DNA from: a bacterium
GTDB lineage: Bacteria > Pseudomonadota > Gammaproteobacteria > UBA6186 > Azoamicaceae
NCBI GenBank assembly: GCA_027364575.1
Contig: DAHXPC010000010.1
Location: 21,387 to 85,386, forward strand
Length of the DNA stretch: 64,000 nt
Direction of reading: 5' to 3'
Positions 9,767 through 19,446 of this stretch are shown here, in pieces. A program made the position numbers and the translations under genes. The notes beneath the pieces are model-generated. The model did not search any database and was not told the origin of the DNA. It was given only the letters and a program-made list of their open reading frames with translations. Numbering within the stretch: position 1 is the stretch's first letter; each line of letters opens with the position of its first letter.

Positions 9767-10306
9767 ATGTATGCCGTAGCAACCAGTTTGCATCATTTGT
9801 TTCCGTATCGAACCAATCCAGAACGTAATGGGTTTCAAGAATCTTTTCAAATTCAAGATTGGCAATGCCAGCAAGATAAGTCTATTGAACAAGTCAAATA
9901 TGATTCCATCTACCCGAACCGTTCTATAAAATGCCTTGAGTATGAAGGATGGAGAAGGCATGTAGAAAGCCGGCAAGAACAAGAAGGCATTAGAATTATT
10001 CTCCATGTCCGCACAATAAAAATCCAAGCTACCCTTGCAAGAATGATTGATGATATCCAATTTAACCAGATTGGTTGGCTGGAGCCTATTCGTGCGGTTT
10101 TTGAAGATCCCATACTCGGGATAAATTTTTGTGAAAAGGCCATCGAAAAAAAACCGCATTATATTGATGATTTTTTTAAAAAAATTAACGAACTGGAACC
10201 ATTTCCGGCGGAAATTGTTGCCGATTTAAAGTGTGTTATCGCATTTAATGGGGCAGAACGTTTTATAAACAAAATGATTGAAGAAGGAAACCTAAAATGT
10301 CAATAA
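9767..10306 (+). CDS. Hypothetical protein, first gene of a two-gene operon
   Basis: I do not recognise this 179-residue protein. It has no signal peptide or membrane segment; the C-terminal half is helical and acidic/basic mixed. An AGGGA site lies eight bases before the ATG. Its last 10 bases overlap the next gene on the same strand, which supports it as real over the minus-strand frame that covers part of the same DNA. The sequence could encode a host-directed protein given its neighbours, but nothing in it proves that. Confidence 0.6.
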   Translation: MYAVATSLHHLFPYRTNPERNGFQESFQIQDWQCQQDKSIEQVKYDSIYPNRSIKCLEYEGWRRHVESRQEQEGIRIILHVRTIKIQATLARMIDDIQFNQIGWLEPIRAVFEDPILGINFCEKAIEKKPHYIDDFFKKINELEPFPAEIVADLKCVIAFNGAERFINKMIEEGNLKCQ

Positions 10307-10836
10307 AATTAGAAAAAGAAAAATTTATAAGACAAGCCCATGCATTTATAAGACCTACCGCCTTGCAGGGCATTCTCTCCCCTTTTATCGCCACTGCCAA
10401 TATTTTTTTCTTAAATGGAGAGTATGCCAAAGCACGTATGCTATTAGAGTGTATTGGCCTAGAAGATCCCCATTATATCGAGGCGGCTACTTTTAAAGAT
10501 CGCATTTATGAACAAGAAATAGATGAATTAAAGAATAAGCTAAAACGATCAGAAGCCCGAGCAGAGAAAGATATGCGTGAACGGCAATTACAAGACATTC
10601 TACCGGTTATGGATTTGGTCAATGTACACTCAGCAGAACCATCCACTATGCCCCCTCCCATTGATTTTAAAGAGAGTTTAAAAGTTTCGGCTTCTTTTGC
10701 GGATATAGCGTTGGACAGAACTTTTGGGGAAGCTATTATTTTCTCTAATAGTGGAAAATATCAGCCTACAGCCTCTCAAGGTATTTCAAACCCTGAACCG
10801 ATAGCCAATGCTAAACGCCCAAGATTAGACAGCTAA
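10297..10836 (+). CDS. Hypothetical TPR-like/coiled-coil protein ending in an NLS-like motif
   Basis: I do not recognise this 179-residue protein. Residues 20-70 form helix pairs that resemble a TPR-type hairpin (FLNGEYAKARMLLECIGLEDPHY), followed by a coiled coil (about 70-100) and a low-complexity tail. The protein ends in AKRPRLDS, which resembles the c-Myc nuclear localisation signal PAAKRVKLD; the same K-K/R-P-R-L-D core occurs in the WH2 protein at 19905-22409. An AAGGA site precedes the ATG, which overlaps the previous gene, so the two are probably translated together. A role in the host nucleus is inference from the motif only. Confidence 0.65.
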   Translation: MSIKLEKEKFIRQAHAFIRPTALQGILSPFIATANIFFLNGEYAKARMLLECIGLEDPHYIEAATFKDRIYEQEIDELKNKLKRSEARAEKDMRERQLQDILPVMDLVNVHSAEPSTMPPPIDFKESLKVSASFADIALDRTFGEAIIFSNSGKYQPTASQGISNPEPIANAKRPRLDS

Positions 10837-10862
10837 TTTTAAAGATGCCAAGTGGATAGTCG

Positions 10863-12554
10863 TTATCTTTTTGATCTTAAAAAAAGGCTAAAATCTTCAG
10901 GATGCAGTGGTTTAGAAAAATAATACCCTTGCCATTCGTGACAACCCAGTTTTTGCAAAGCCTGTAGCTGTTCTTCTGTTTCTATCCCTACTGCAATTAC
11001 CTGGATATTGCAATGATTCGCCCTCTTAACAATGGCTTCTACGCGTGCATAATTATTTGCATCCGTTAGTATATTATGAATAAATGCTTTACTGATTTTC
11101 AAAAAATCAACTTCAAAAAGGCTCAGGTAGTCTAACGAGGCATAACTTTCCCCCACGCTATCAATAGCAATTTTCACCCCCAAATTCTTAAGTTGCTTTA
11201 AGAATAATTGGCTATAATCAATATTTTCTAACAACCATTTTTCGGATATCTCAAACTCTAAATACTTAGGGCTAAGTCCAGTTTTAGTTAAAATATCGCT
11301 AACCGTCAGACTGAAATATTTTTCCTGCAAAATTTGCCGAGAAATATTGATGGAAATCTTTAATTTGGTTAATTCACGCTCATGCCATATTTTTATTTGC
11401 CTGCAGGCCATTTTTAATACCCACTCTGTCACTGAAATCGTTTGGTTGGTTTCTTCTGCCAAATTAAAGATTTCAGTGGGTAAAACCCGTTCTCCATTGG
11501 GAAATACCCAGCGTAATAAACCTTCTGCACCGACAATGGAATTGTCCATTATATTTACAATAGGTTGATAGACCATATGAAATTCATTATTCACAATGGC
11601 ATTTCTTAAACTTTTAGACGTTTGACTTTGAATATCTACTTGCTTGTTAAATGGCGGCATTGAATATTGATAGGTATTTTGGCCGTGCGCTCTTGCAAGA
11701 TGCATAGCCAGATCAGCCTCTTTTAACAAAACCTTAGCATCCGAACCATTTTCGGGGAAAACACTAATGCCGATATTTATCGTTATCGTATTTTCATGCC
11801 CGTCTTTCACAAACGGTTTAGCAAAACTCTCTATTATTTTATTGCTTACTGCAGCTGCATCTTCGGGTTTTCGAATATCCAACAACGCAATAATAAATTC
11901 ATTTTCATGCAGGCGGGCAACAATATCACTATCACGCACACAAGCGCTAAGTCTTTCTTCCAGAACCTGCAAAAGACCATCCGTATGTGCAGAACCCATG
12001 ATAAAAGTATTTTTATCGTGGATCTGTAAATACACGTGTAATATCGCTAAATTGGCTGAACGTCGATGGCTAATCGCTAAAGCTCTTTTAATTTCCTCTA
12101 AAAACGGGATCATATTGGAAAGGCCGGTATCAGAATCCACGTAGGCAATCTTTGTGTTCAATACTTTCAATGTGCTTGACATTTTATCGATTTGGAATTT
12201 GAATTTATTCACTAAATTCGCTAACATTTTGACTTTGGTTATAGTTTGTTGCGCCTCTCCTTTGGACAAGACATCATCACAGCCCAAATCTAGCCAGCGT
12301 TCTGCATCCAGATCTTTATTCAAAACAACAATAAAAGGCAAAAATATTTGCAAAGCGTCTTTTTTGGTTTTCAATAAAAGATTCAGCCATTGATATGCAC
12401 TTGCCTCATCCATAAATACCAAATCGGCTTGCAACAGCGATTCTGCAGAATACTGTGCCCGATACCCTAATTCTTTGAGTGTGTTGGGTAACAGGGGTGA
12501 AAATTCCTCATTTTTATTGAGAATAACGATATTCAGATCGGATTTAGATTCCAT
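10863..12554 (-). CDS. REC-like/degenerate GGDEF/degenerate EAL protein
   Basis: The fold order resembles a c-di-GMP signalling protein: a receiver-like domain (about 6-115), a GGDEF domain (about 130-300) and an EAL domain (about 312-560). The catalytic signatures are lost. The GGDEF motif reads HENEF (216-220), EAL reads EGL (344-346), DDFG reads DSVG (465-468), and KID reads KIS (487-489). The EGLLRW context, Asn403, the EFEISE block and the late ETEEQ are still recognisable. The protein is therefore more likely a nucleotide-sensing or scaffold protein than an active cyclase or phosphodiesterase. A REP-like repeat abuts the ATG and there is no clear ribosome binding site, so expression may be unusual. 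Confidence 0.85.
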   Translation of the reverse strand: MESKSDLNIVILNKNEEFSPLLPNTLKELGYRAQYSAESLLQADLVFMDEASAYQWLNLLLKTKKDALQIFLPFIVVLNKDLDAERWLDLGCDDVLSKGEAQQTITKVKMLANLVNKFKFQIDKMSSTLKVLNTKIAYVDSDTGLSNMIPFLEEIKRALAISHRRSANLAILHVYLQIHDKNTFIMGSAHTDGLLQVLEERLSACVRDSDIVARLHENEFIIALLDIRKPEDAAAVSNKIIESFAKPFVKDGHENTITINIGISVFPENGSDAKVLLKEADLAMHLARAHGQNTYQYSMPPFNKQVDIQSQTSKSLRNAIVNNEFHMVYQPIVNIMDNSIVGAEGLLRWVFPNGERVLPTEIFNLAEETNQTISVTEWVLKMACRQIKIWHERELTKLKISINISRQILQEKYFSLTVSDILTKTGLSPKYLEFEISEKWLLENIDYSQLFLKQLKNLGVKIAIDSVGESYASLDYLSLFEVDFLKISKAFIHNILTDANNYARVEAIVKRANHCNIQVIAVGIETEEQLQALQKLGCHEWQGYYFSKPLHPEDFSLFLRSKR

Positions 12555-12568
12555 CCAGACTTGACCCC
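12554..12568 (-). repeat. REP-like sequence at the start codon of the GGDEF/EAL gene
   Basis: The 15 bases TCCAGACTTGACCCC match 15 bases of the inner end of the transposase inverted repeat at 50174-50193. On the gene strand the repeat reads GGGGTCAAGTCTGG immediately before the ATG, so it occupies the place where a ribosome binding site should be. The match is exact over these bases. Confidence 0.7.
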
Positions 12569-12638
12569 ATTAAGACCTACTTATTTTTAGTATAATAGGC
12601 TTTTCTGCACCCTGCTTTATCGATTCAGATTTTCGCCT

Positions 12639-14417
12639 TTATACTAACGCTTCCATATGCACCACCTGCATATCTACTTTTCGTTCATTCCTAAAGTTAT
12701 TGATCTTAATCGAAAAAGCGACTTTAACGGTGTCCCCAGCTTGCACATAGATCGGAGCGCTAGGCGTTTGGCGTATTTTGAACCATACCCCTTCTACGCG
12801 TTTGCCTTCGGCCTCTAAGCGTACACGTGCATGCGTGCCATCTCCAATAAACCGCAGCTCTTTTAAGGTGGCGACCACCTCAAAAACAGGTGTTTCAAAC
12901 TCTCTGCCAAAAGGTTCTAATTGGCTTAGAGTATTGATCAAATCAAAATTCAATGCGTTTAAAGAAAGAGGCCCATCGGTCCAAATAACGGGCAACAGTA
13001 CTTCCTCGGCCAACTGTAGACAGGCTGCAGCCTCAAATGTTGCAGAAAAAAGCTCAAAATCCGCCAATTTTAAGGTTAGTCCCCCCGCGCCTTTATGTCC
13101 TCCAAATGCTATCAAAATATGAGGATGCTGATCGGCAACATATTGTAAGGCCTGGCGAACATGAAATTTTTCAACCCCGCGTATTGAACCCGAAATAACA
13201 CCCGGAACCCCTAATTTTGGCGCAAAAAATGCGGTAGGTCGGCCATAAATATCTTTGATGCGGCTAGCAGCAATGCCATGCACCCCAGTATGACTTTCTT
13301 GCAAATAGATGCATAAACTGCTTCTACCTTGATCAACTTGCGATTTTGCTTTGCTCAAGCCTTGCAGCACGATATTCTGCTGGATATTTTTACGTTCTTT
13401 ATTGTGATCTTCTAATGCAAATAGCCCTGCCATTGCTTCTTCATCTGTTTCTGCCAATAAAAAATTAACCGACCCAAAAGCGCAAGACAACCTGCCATCA
13501 CTATTTAGTAAGGGTCCAATGCGAAATCCTAAATCCTCAGAATTCAAAGGTTCTTTCAGATCGCTTAGGATGGCTCGCCAACAGGGTCGTTTTCCTTCTG
13601 TGATTAACCGTATTCCATACGCCACCACTGCGCGGTTATTAATACTGCGCGCCATGCTAACACAATCGGCAATTGTGCCCACCGCCACAAAATCTAAGGA
13701 ATCCATGAGTGTGGGTACCGTAGCGCATAAATGCCCTCTTTCAATTAATACCTGACGGGTGGCTGCCATTAAAAGCCAGGCGACCATACAACCCGCAATA
13801 TACGGATCGCCATAGCCACATTCGCTACGGGTTGGATTTAAACAGGCATAAGCGCTAAGCGGCGCACCTTCTACCGGAATTTCGTGATGATCGGTAATAA
13901 TCACATCAATACCCGCCGCCTTGAGTTGTTTAATGCGTGGTTCATCCGAAGATCCATTATCGGCTGTTATGACTAATGAACAGCGAGGGGAGTCGGATAG
14001 GATCCTTTTGGCGACGGGCTCGGATAATCCATAGCCTTCTGTTAAACGATGTCCGATATAAGAAAGAATTTTTTGCTTAGGATGTTTAAAATGATGAATT
14101 AAATTATGAAACAGAACGGCATGACTGGTTTGCCCATCACAATCGTGATCCGTTTCAATGCCTATGTATTCTGCATTGATAATGGCATCTGCCACACGGC
14201 TGGCTGCACGCTCTATATCTTTTAGATTTAGGGGCGAGGATAAATTTTTAAGTTTGGGCGATATCGCCTGCAATAACGGAATATGGCTGGGTAAAGGGCG
14301 AGAGGCCACAATTCTTGCGACGATAGGATGCAAACCCGCCTCGATACCGTGTTGTTCTATCGCCTTATCATAGGGCTTAATTTTGATAACCGGTTTTGGC
14401 AAGTCAACTTCAACCAC
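12639..14417 (-). CDS. recJ: Single-stranded-DNA-specific exonuclease RecJ
   Basis: RecJ degrades single-stranded DNA 5' to 3' in recombination and mismatch repair. The 592 residues are close to the E. coli length (577). The DHH phosphoesterase motifs are present: motif I in ETDHDCDGQT (88-97), motif III in ITDHHE, and the DHHA1 glycine motif FGGHKGAGG near 428-436, followed by the RecJ OB-like domain. Motif I differs a little from the usual DYDVDG form. The start is a GTG with AAGGA upstream. The gene is divergent from the Mth938-like gene. Confidence 0.92.
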   Translation of the reverse strand: MVEVDLPKPVIKIKPYDKAIEQHGIEAGLHPIVARIVASRPLPSHIPLLQAISPKLKNLSSPLNLKDIERAASRVADAIINAEYIGIETDHDCDGQTSHAVLFHNLIHHFKHPKQKILSYIGHRLTEGYGLSEPVAKRILSDSPRCSLVITADNGSSDEPRIKQLKAAGIDVIITDHHEIPVEGAPLSAYACLNPTRSECGYGDPYIAGCMVAWLLMAATRQVLIERGHLCATVPTLMDSLDFVAVGTIADCVSMARSINNRAVVAYGIRLITEGKRPCWRAILSDLKEPLNSEDLGFRIGPLLNSDGRLSCAFGSVNFLLAETDEEAMAGLFALEDHNKERKNIQQNIVLQGLSKAKSQVDQGRSSLCIYLQESHTGVHGIAASRIKDIYGRPTAFFAPKLGVPGVISGSIRGVEKFHVRQALQYVADQHPHILIAFGGHKGAGGLTLKLADFELFSATFEAAACLQLAEEVLLPVIWTDGPLSLNALNFDLINTLSQLEPFGREFETPVFEVVATLKELRFIGDGTHARVRLEAEGKRVEGVWFKIRQTPSAPIYVQAGDTVKVAFSIKINNFRNERKVDMQVVHMEALV

Positions 14418-14490
14418 AGATCTAATCCTTAAGTTCGCAGAGCGCTTATTGAAAAATAAATACCCCCCATTTTAGAAGTTTTTTTGTATA

Positions 14491-14868
14491 ATGAACAGCA
14501 TGGAATTTTCACTCGACAATGGCAACGCACTTTATCAAATTAAATCTTATAAAGCTGGCATCGTTACAGTTAATAAACTTGCTTATGGCTGCCCGATTCT
14601 ACTATCGCCTACCGAACTGCTTGCGCCTTGGGGGCCAGCCACCCTCAGCGAACTGTCTGAAGCGCATATTCAATTGCTACTCTCTTTTAAACCGCAAATC
14701 GTTCTCATCGGGACTGGGGTAGCAATGCGCTTTCTGAATGCCAAAATTTTTGCCCCCCTGATGGAAAGCAATATTGGCTTTGAGATAATGGATACTTCGG
14801 CAGCGTGTAGAACGTACACGCTGTTAATGGCCGAAGGCAGAAATGTTATTGCCGGATTATTTACTTAA
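14491..14868 (+). CDS. Mth938-like (DUF498) family protein
   Basis: A 125-residue protein of the Mth938/NDUFAF3-like family, recognised from ALYQIKSYKAGIVTVN near the start, LIGTG in the middle and IMDTSAACRTYTLLMAEGR near the end. The mitochondrial relative helps assemble respiratory complex I; the role of bacterial members is not established. It is convergent with the membrane-protein gene downstream, separated by 4 bp. No signal peptide is seen. Confidence 0.85.
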   Translation: MNSMEFSLDNGNALYQIKSYKAGIVTVNKLAYGCPILLSPTELLAPWGPATLSELSEAHIQLLLSFKPQIVLIGTGVAMRFLNAKIFAPLMESNIGFEIMDTSAACRTYTLLMAEGRNVIAGLFT

Positions 14869-14872
14869 CCGA

Positions 14873-15799
14873 TTAATCCTCTTTTAAGCCACAAGCCCCC
14901 CCCACTGCTCCGGCAATGACACCGCATAAAAGAATCAAGAAGTTCATTAATGCAACTTGACTAAGGATACTGGCAATTTCTTTGCTGACATCTCGAGTAG
15001 CTTGAAGTGCTTTTTCTTTTGCATCTTTATACACAGCTTGCCATTCATCAATTGCCTGATTAATTTCTTCAGGTGTTTTTCCGGTTAATTCCACGAATGA
15101 TTTGACTAATTCATTTCTCGATTCTGCTACATTATCTTCGCCAATAGTGTTTAAATATTTAACGATTTGTTTTTCTAGCTTTGCTTTGATTTTCTCAGGC
15201 GCTATTTCTCCAGCTACCCTGTTCGAAGGATCGACGTTTTTATTAATAAAATCATTGGCCTTTTCGTTAATTTTATCAATTAGAGGTTGTAAGTCAGGTA
15301 TCGCTTTTTTAACTTTATTGCTAATGTCGGGTGAAAGTTGGGCTGCACCCTTTAGTGCTTTTCCGACCATTGAAGCGCCATCCTTCGCCATTGAAGCCGA
15401 CATGGAAATAGCCTGGTTAAGCACACTGAATGAATTGCTAAATATAGCGCCGGCCGCAGAAGCCATAATAAACAAGGAGAGCAATATTGAAATTCCACTA
15501 ACCATAGCGCCATGCATAATACCGGTCTCGGTGCTGTCGGCATCGCTAAAGTGACTAGCAACCCAACCGCCGCTATACATGGCCGCTGTCGTCGATAATA
15601 TCAACCAGGCGACAGTACCAAAACCCAGAGGTCGAATGACTGTATTCGAATGCGAAAATACCGAAAATCCAATAGCCGTCCCTAATAAATTGACAAGTAC
15701 TCCGATGATGGACGCTACGACCACACCTGCTGCAACGGAACTCCAGCGAATGAACTCATAGTCTATATATTTTTCACGAGTGTTAGCAAAAGCGTTCAT
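14873..15799 (-). CDS. Multi-pass membrane protein of unknown function
   Basis: A 308-residue protein with three predicted membrane segments in the first 125 residues (about 20-45, 57-80 and 90-122) and one at the C-terminus (about 280-304). Between them lies a soluble helical domain of about 150 residues. The N-terminal arrangement resembles a family sometimes labelled PhnA-like membrane proteins, but I cannot assign a function. A GGGAG site precedes the ATG. It stands alone, convergent with the Mth938-like gene. Confidence 0.7.
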   Translation of the reverse strand: MNAFANTREKYIDYEFIRWSSVAAGVVVASIIGVLVNLLGTAIGFSVFSHSNTVIRPLGFGTVAWLILSTTAAMYSGGWVASHFSDADSTETGIMHGAMVSGISILLSLFIMASAAGAIFSNSFSVLNQAISMSASMAKDGASMVGKALKGAAQLSPDISNKVKKAIPDLQPLIDKINEKANDFINKNVDPSNRVAGEIAPEKIKAKLEKQIVKYLNTIGEDNVAESRNELVKSFVELTGKTPEEINQAIDEWQAVYKDAKEKALQATRDVSKEIASILSQVALMNFLILLCGVIAGAVGGACGLKED

Positions 15800-15945
15800 A
15801 ACATACTCCCAAATAAATAATGTCTATTTAAAGTATATAGAAGACGCTAGCTATTCTACTACTAGGGTTTCCCCTATTTATTATTTTTTTCTAGATTGAA
15901 TTCGGTTATGTTTGACGTAATGCTATTTAAATAGATTTGTACCGA

Positions 15946-17577
15946 TTAATTAGAATTTTCCATGAGCCAAATTTTATTTAAATAATCTTCGCCAAACTTA
16001 GCCAGATATTGTGCATAATTACCCTGAAAATCAGTTATGCCTTTTTCGGTTAATGCCAATACGCGCGTGGCAATATCTGAAACAAAATGTCTATCATGGC
16101 TGACAAATATTACGGTTCCTTCAAATTTTGTGAGCGCAGCTGCCATGGCCTCACGAGACTCAAGATCTAAATGGTTGGTCGGTTCATCTAATATAATGAC
16201 GTTTGGATTTTGTAACATCATATTTGCAAATAATAAACGAGCAGCTTCTCCTCCACTTAAATTCGGGACATGTTTATAAACATCATCTTGGGTAAATAAA
16301 ACCTGTCCTAATGCTTTGCGAATATTTTCTCGTGTAGAATCACTCTCTCTTTCTTGAATTAACCAATCTAATATCGGTATGTTATCTTTTAAGGCTTCAT
16401 GATGATCTTGGGCAAAATATGAAATGTGTGTTTCATAGCCCCACGCATATTCACCGACATCCGCCGTATGTTGTCCTAATAAAATTTTCAACAGGGTGGA
16501 TTTACCAATACCATTATGACCAATAATCGCCAACTTTTCCCCGCGATTAATGGAAAATGATACATTTTTTAAAACTGTTTTCTCGCCAAAACTTTTCGCC
16601 ACGCCCTTTACGGTTAATGCATTTTTACCTGAAAGACGCTTTTGATTAAATATAAAATTCGGACTAACGCGAGAAGATTTTTTAATATCCGGCAGCTCTA
16701 AGCGATCGATCATTTTTTCTCTGGACATCGCTTGCTTTGAACGACTGGCACTGGCTTTAAAGCGTTCGACAAAAACTCGCATATGATCAATTTTATTTTG
16801 AATATACTGCTGCTCGCTTAATTTTTGCTCCACTCTAAGCTGCTTTTCTTTGACAAAGCGATCATAATTTCCGACATATTCTCGAACTTCACCATAATCA
16901 ATGTCCAGTACATGCGTGGATAAATTATTTAAGAAGCCATAATCGTGAGAAATAAATAGCAGCACACCTTTAAATTGCGTTTTCAAATAATTTTCTAACC
17001 AGGCAATACTCATAATATCTAAATGGTTGGTCGGCTCATCCAGTAATAAAATATCTGGCTGTTCAAAAAGTGCCTGAGCCAACAATGCCCTTAACTTAAA
17101 ACCACCCGATAATTGACTTAAGGCTTTTAGATGATATCCCGGTTCAATTCCAAGCCCGACTAAAAGCGTTTGAATAAAGGTTTCTGCTGTATAGCCGTCT
17201 TGATGAAAAATAATGTCTTCCAATTCACCGAGCCGCAAGCCGGCTTTGTCATCCAACAGTTCGGCGGCTAGTATTTGTTCCTTTTCTTGCAGTGCTTGCC
17301 AAAGTTTAGGTTTTCCCTGCAGCACAACTTCTAAAACGGTATTATTTTCATATTTAAACTGATCTTGCTTTAAAAACCCCAAGGTTGCCTGCTTAGCAAC
17401 AATAATTTCCCCTAAACTGGGCGTATCGTCCCCTGCGAGTAAACGCATAAAAGTCGATTTTCCGGTGCCATTAGCACCCACCAAACTATAGCGATTGCCT
17501 TTGAGTAGGCTTAAATTAACCTCATCAAAGAGTAATTTGGCACCGTAATGCATGGAAACTTGATTAATGGAAATCAT
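15946..17577 (-). CDS. ybiT: ABC-F ATPase, YbiT type
   Basis: ABC-F proteins are soluble twin ATPases that bind the ribosome E site and help it past stalls; they do not transport. Two nucleotide-binding domains are clear: Walker A GANGTGKST (34-42) and GHNGIGKST, with signature motifs LSGGFK and LSGGEAA, and DEPTNHLD twice. A charged interdomain linker with the sequence SRSKQAMSREKMIDRLEL separates them. Length (543) and motif order fit YbiT better than EttA or Uup: the NRYSLVGANGTGKSTFMRLL and LKQDQF stretches match YbiT. No nearby operon partner. Confidence 0.88.
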   Translation of the reverse strand: MISINQVSMHYGAKLLFDEVNLSLLKGNRYSLVGANGTGKSTFMRLLAGDDTPSLGEIIVAKQATLGFLKQDQFKYENNTVLEVVLQGKPKLWQALQEKEQILAAELLDDKAGLRLGELEDIIFHQDGYTAETFIQTLLVGLGIEPGYHLKALSQLSGGFKLRALLAQALFEQPDILLLDEPTNHLDIMSIAWLENYLKTQFKGVLLFISHDYGFLNNLSTHVLDIDYGEVREYVGNYDRFVKEKQLRVEQKLSEQQYIQNKIDHMRVFVERFKASASRSKQAMSREKMIDRLELPDIKKSSRVSPNFIFNQKRLSGKNALTVKGVAKSFGEKTVLKNVSFSINRGEKLAIIGHNGIGKSTLLKILLGQHTADVGEYAWGYETHISYFAQDHHEALKDNIPILDWLIQERESDSTRENIRKALGQVLFTQDDVYKHVPNLSGGEAARLLFANMMLQNPNVIILDEPTNHLDLESREAMAAALTKFEGTVIFVSHDRHFVSDIATRVLALTEKGITDFQGNYAQYLAKFGEDYLNKIWLMENSN

Positions 17578-17702
17578 AGGGTAACCTGGGTTTGTCTGTT
17601 TTAATAAATTGGGTCATAGATAATAACAGATTTACGTATCAGCATCTATTGCCAATTGAGATATTTGGCTTAAAAAGTACAGCACACGTAATTGTTATTC
17701 AA

Positions 17703-19367
17703 CTACCTACCTTTTGGGTGCGGTCGAATTTCTCGATAATACGGTTCCCATACAATCGATTGCAGCGCCTCCAGGGTGGATAGTTTTGGATCGATTTGAG
17801 CTAAGCCTTCACGCTTGGCTTCCTCAATTAATGCCGTGGCAATCTTTATCGCAACTTCACGTGCCATGGTTAAAGGGGGTAACAAAGGCGCATCCATTTC
17901 TGTAGCTGCACATTGACTTAAAGCCTGACAGGCCACCCACAACATATTATCGGTTAATCGTTTGGCACGCGCCGCCATTAAACCCAAACCAATTCCAGGA
18001 AATGAAAAAGCATTATTACATTGGGCAACATTTCCCTCAAATGGGCTGCCGGTTGCAATCAGGGCTTTATTATTTGTCCACGATAGGAGATCAGATGGAA
18101 TAGCTTCTGATTGGGCATTTGGATTAGACAGGGGCAATATAATCGGCCTAGACGCATAAAAGGCCATTAAGCGCACAATATTTTCAGTAAAGGCGCCGCC
18201 CACGGCTGAACATCCGATTAAAATAGTAGGCCTGACTTCTTGAACCACTTGTTCTAAACCCTGTCCTTTGCCGTCTATCCGCGCAAAGCGACGTTGAAAA
18301 GGCAGCAAATCGTTCATATCGGTAGTCAATAATCCTGCCTTATCCACAAGCCACACTTGATTGATTGCCTCTGGTTCGGTGAGTCCTTGGCGCTTCAGGC
18401 TATCGACAAGTCGATCGGCAATCCCTACCCCTGCCGTGCCGGCGCCAAAAATAACCACGCGTTGCTCACTGAGTTGGGTACGCATCCTAGCCATCGCAGT
18501 TAATATAGCAGCGACGGCAACGACCGCGGTGCCTTGCATATCGTCATTAAAGGTACACAGATCATTTTGGTAGCGCTCTAATAAACGACGCGCATTATCT
18601 CGTCCAAAATCTTCCCAATGTAAAAATGTATTGGGCATGCGCCTTTGTATAGTGCGAACAAATTGTTCGATAAATTGATCATACGCTTGCCCGACAATTC
18701 GCCTATGTCGCCACCCTAGATACAATGGATCGTCTAGCAACTGAGTATTATTCGTTCCTACATCCAAGACAATGGGTAAGGTATGATAGGGATTTATACC
18801 GGCACACATTGTATAGAGCATTAATTTGGCAATGCAAATATCAATCCCTCCGACGCCTTGATCACCAATGCCCAATACCCGTTCTCCATCGGTTACCACA
18901 ATAACCGATAGCTCTGGATGAGTTCGGTTTTCTAAAATTAATTCCATTTTATCCCTGTCAGGGTAACTAATATATATCCCTCTTGGCTGTCTAAATTGGT
19001 GGCTGAACGCTTGAACGGCTCTCCCCACAACCGGGGTATAAATAATCGGCAGCGTTTCTACAATATGCGTGGTTACCAGTTTATAAAATAAAATTTCATT
19101 TTTATCATGCAAATTATTCAAAAAAATGTGTTTTTGCAAATCATTTTTATATTGCGTAAATTGCTGGTAAGCTCTGGTTACCTGTTCCTCTAAAGTCTCA
19201 ATTTTTGCCGGTAGTTTACCCAATAACCCTAGCTCACATCTTTCTTTATAAGTAAAAGCAGTTCCTTTATTGAGTAGATGAGTCGTGAGTAATTCCTTGC
19301 CCCGCATACGGGTTTCTATCCATTCCGTGCCCGTCAGGCTATCTCGGTGAGTTTCATATTGTAGCAT
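17703..19367 (-). CDS. maeA: NAD-dependent malic enzyme
   Basis: Malic enzyme decarboxylates malate to pyruvate, giving NADH, and links the TCA cycle to gluconeogenesis. Residue markers: YTP (110-112), the malate-binding VTDGERVLGIGDQG (158-171), the metal-binding EDFGRDNA (250-257) and FNDDMQGTA (271-279), and the dinucleotide motif FGAGTAGVG (305-313). The 554-residue length and the early ETRMRGKELL block fit the long NAD-type enzymes (E. coli MaeA 565 aa). The phosphofructokinase and the dicarboxylate transporter elsewhere in the window point to carbon supply from C4 acids. Confidence 0.92.
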   Translation of the reverse strand: MLQYETHRDSLTGTEWIETRMRGKELLTTHLLNKGTAFTYKERCELGLLGKLPAKIETLEEQVTRAYQQFTQYKNDLQKHIFLNNLHDKNEILFYKLVTTHIVETLPIIYTPVVGRAVQAFSHQFRQPRGIYISYPDRDKMELILENRTHPELSVIVVTDGERVLGIGDQGVGGIDICIAKLMLYTMCAGINPYHTLPIVLDVGTNNTQLLDDPLYLGWRHRRIVGQAYDQFIEQFVRTIQRRMPNTFLHWEDFGRDNARRLLERYQNDLCTFNDDMQGTAVVAVAAILTAMARMRTQLSEQRVVIFGAGTAGVGIADRLVDSLKRQGLTEPEAINQVWLVDKAGLLTTDMNDLLPFQRRFARIDGKGQGLEQVVQEVRPTILIGCSAVGGAFTENIVRLMAFYASRPIILPLSNPNAQSEAIPSDLLSWTNNKALIATGSPFEGNVAQCNNAFSFPGIGLGLMAARAKRLTDNMLWVACQALSQCAATEMDAPLLPPLTMAREVAIKIATALIEEAKREGLAQIDPKLSTLEALQSIVWEPYYREIRPHPKGR

Positions 19368-19430
19368 TGCAGCCCTCCTTGACTTTACCCTGGCTTATCC
19401 TAGCCTTACGCTATTCAAACACACTCTTAT

Positions 19431-19446
19431 CGGGGTGGTAACCCCG
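19431..19446. other. GC-rich hairpin upstream of maeA
   Basis: CGGGGT and ACCCCG form a perfect 6-bp stem with a GGTA loop, about 65 bp upstream of the maeA start in the divergent region toward the PhnA-like gene. There is no T-run on either side, so it is not a classic terminator. It could lie in the maeA leader. Confidence 0.3.

Noticed and set aside
9722..10159. Minus-strand frame of 145 residues
   Set aside because: The plus-strand gene at 9767 has an RBS and overlaps the next gene in an operon-like way; the minus frame has neither support.
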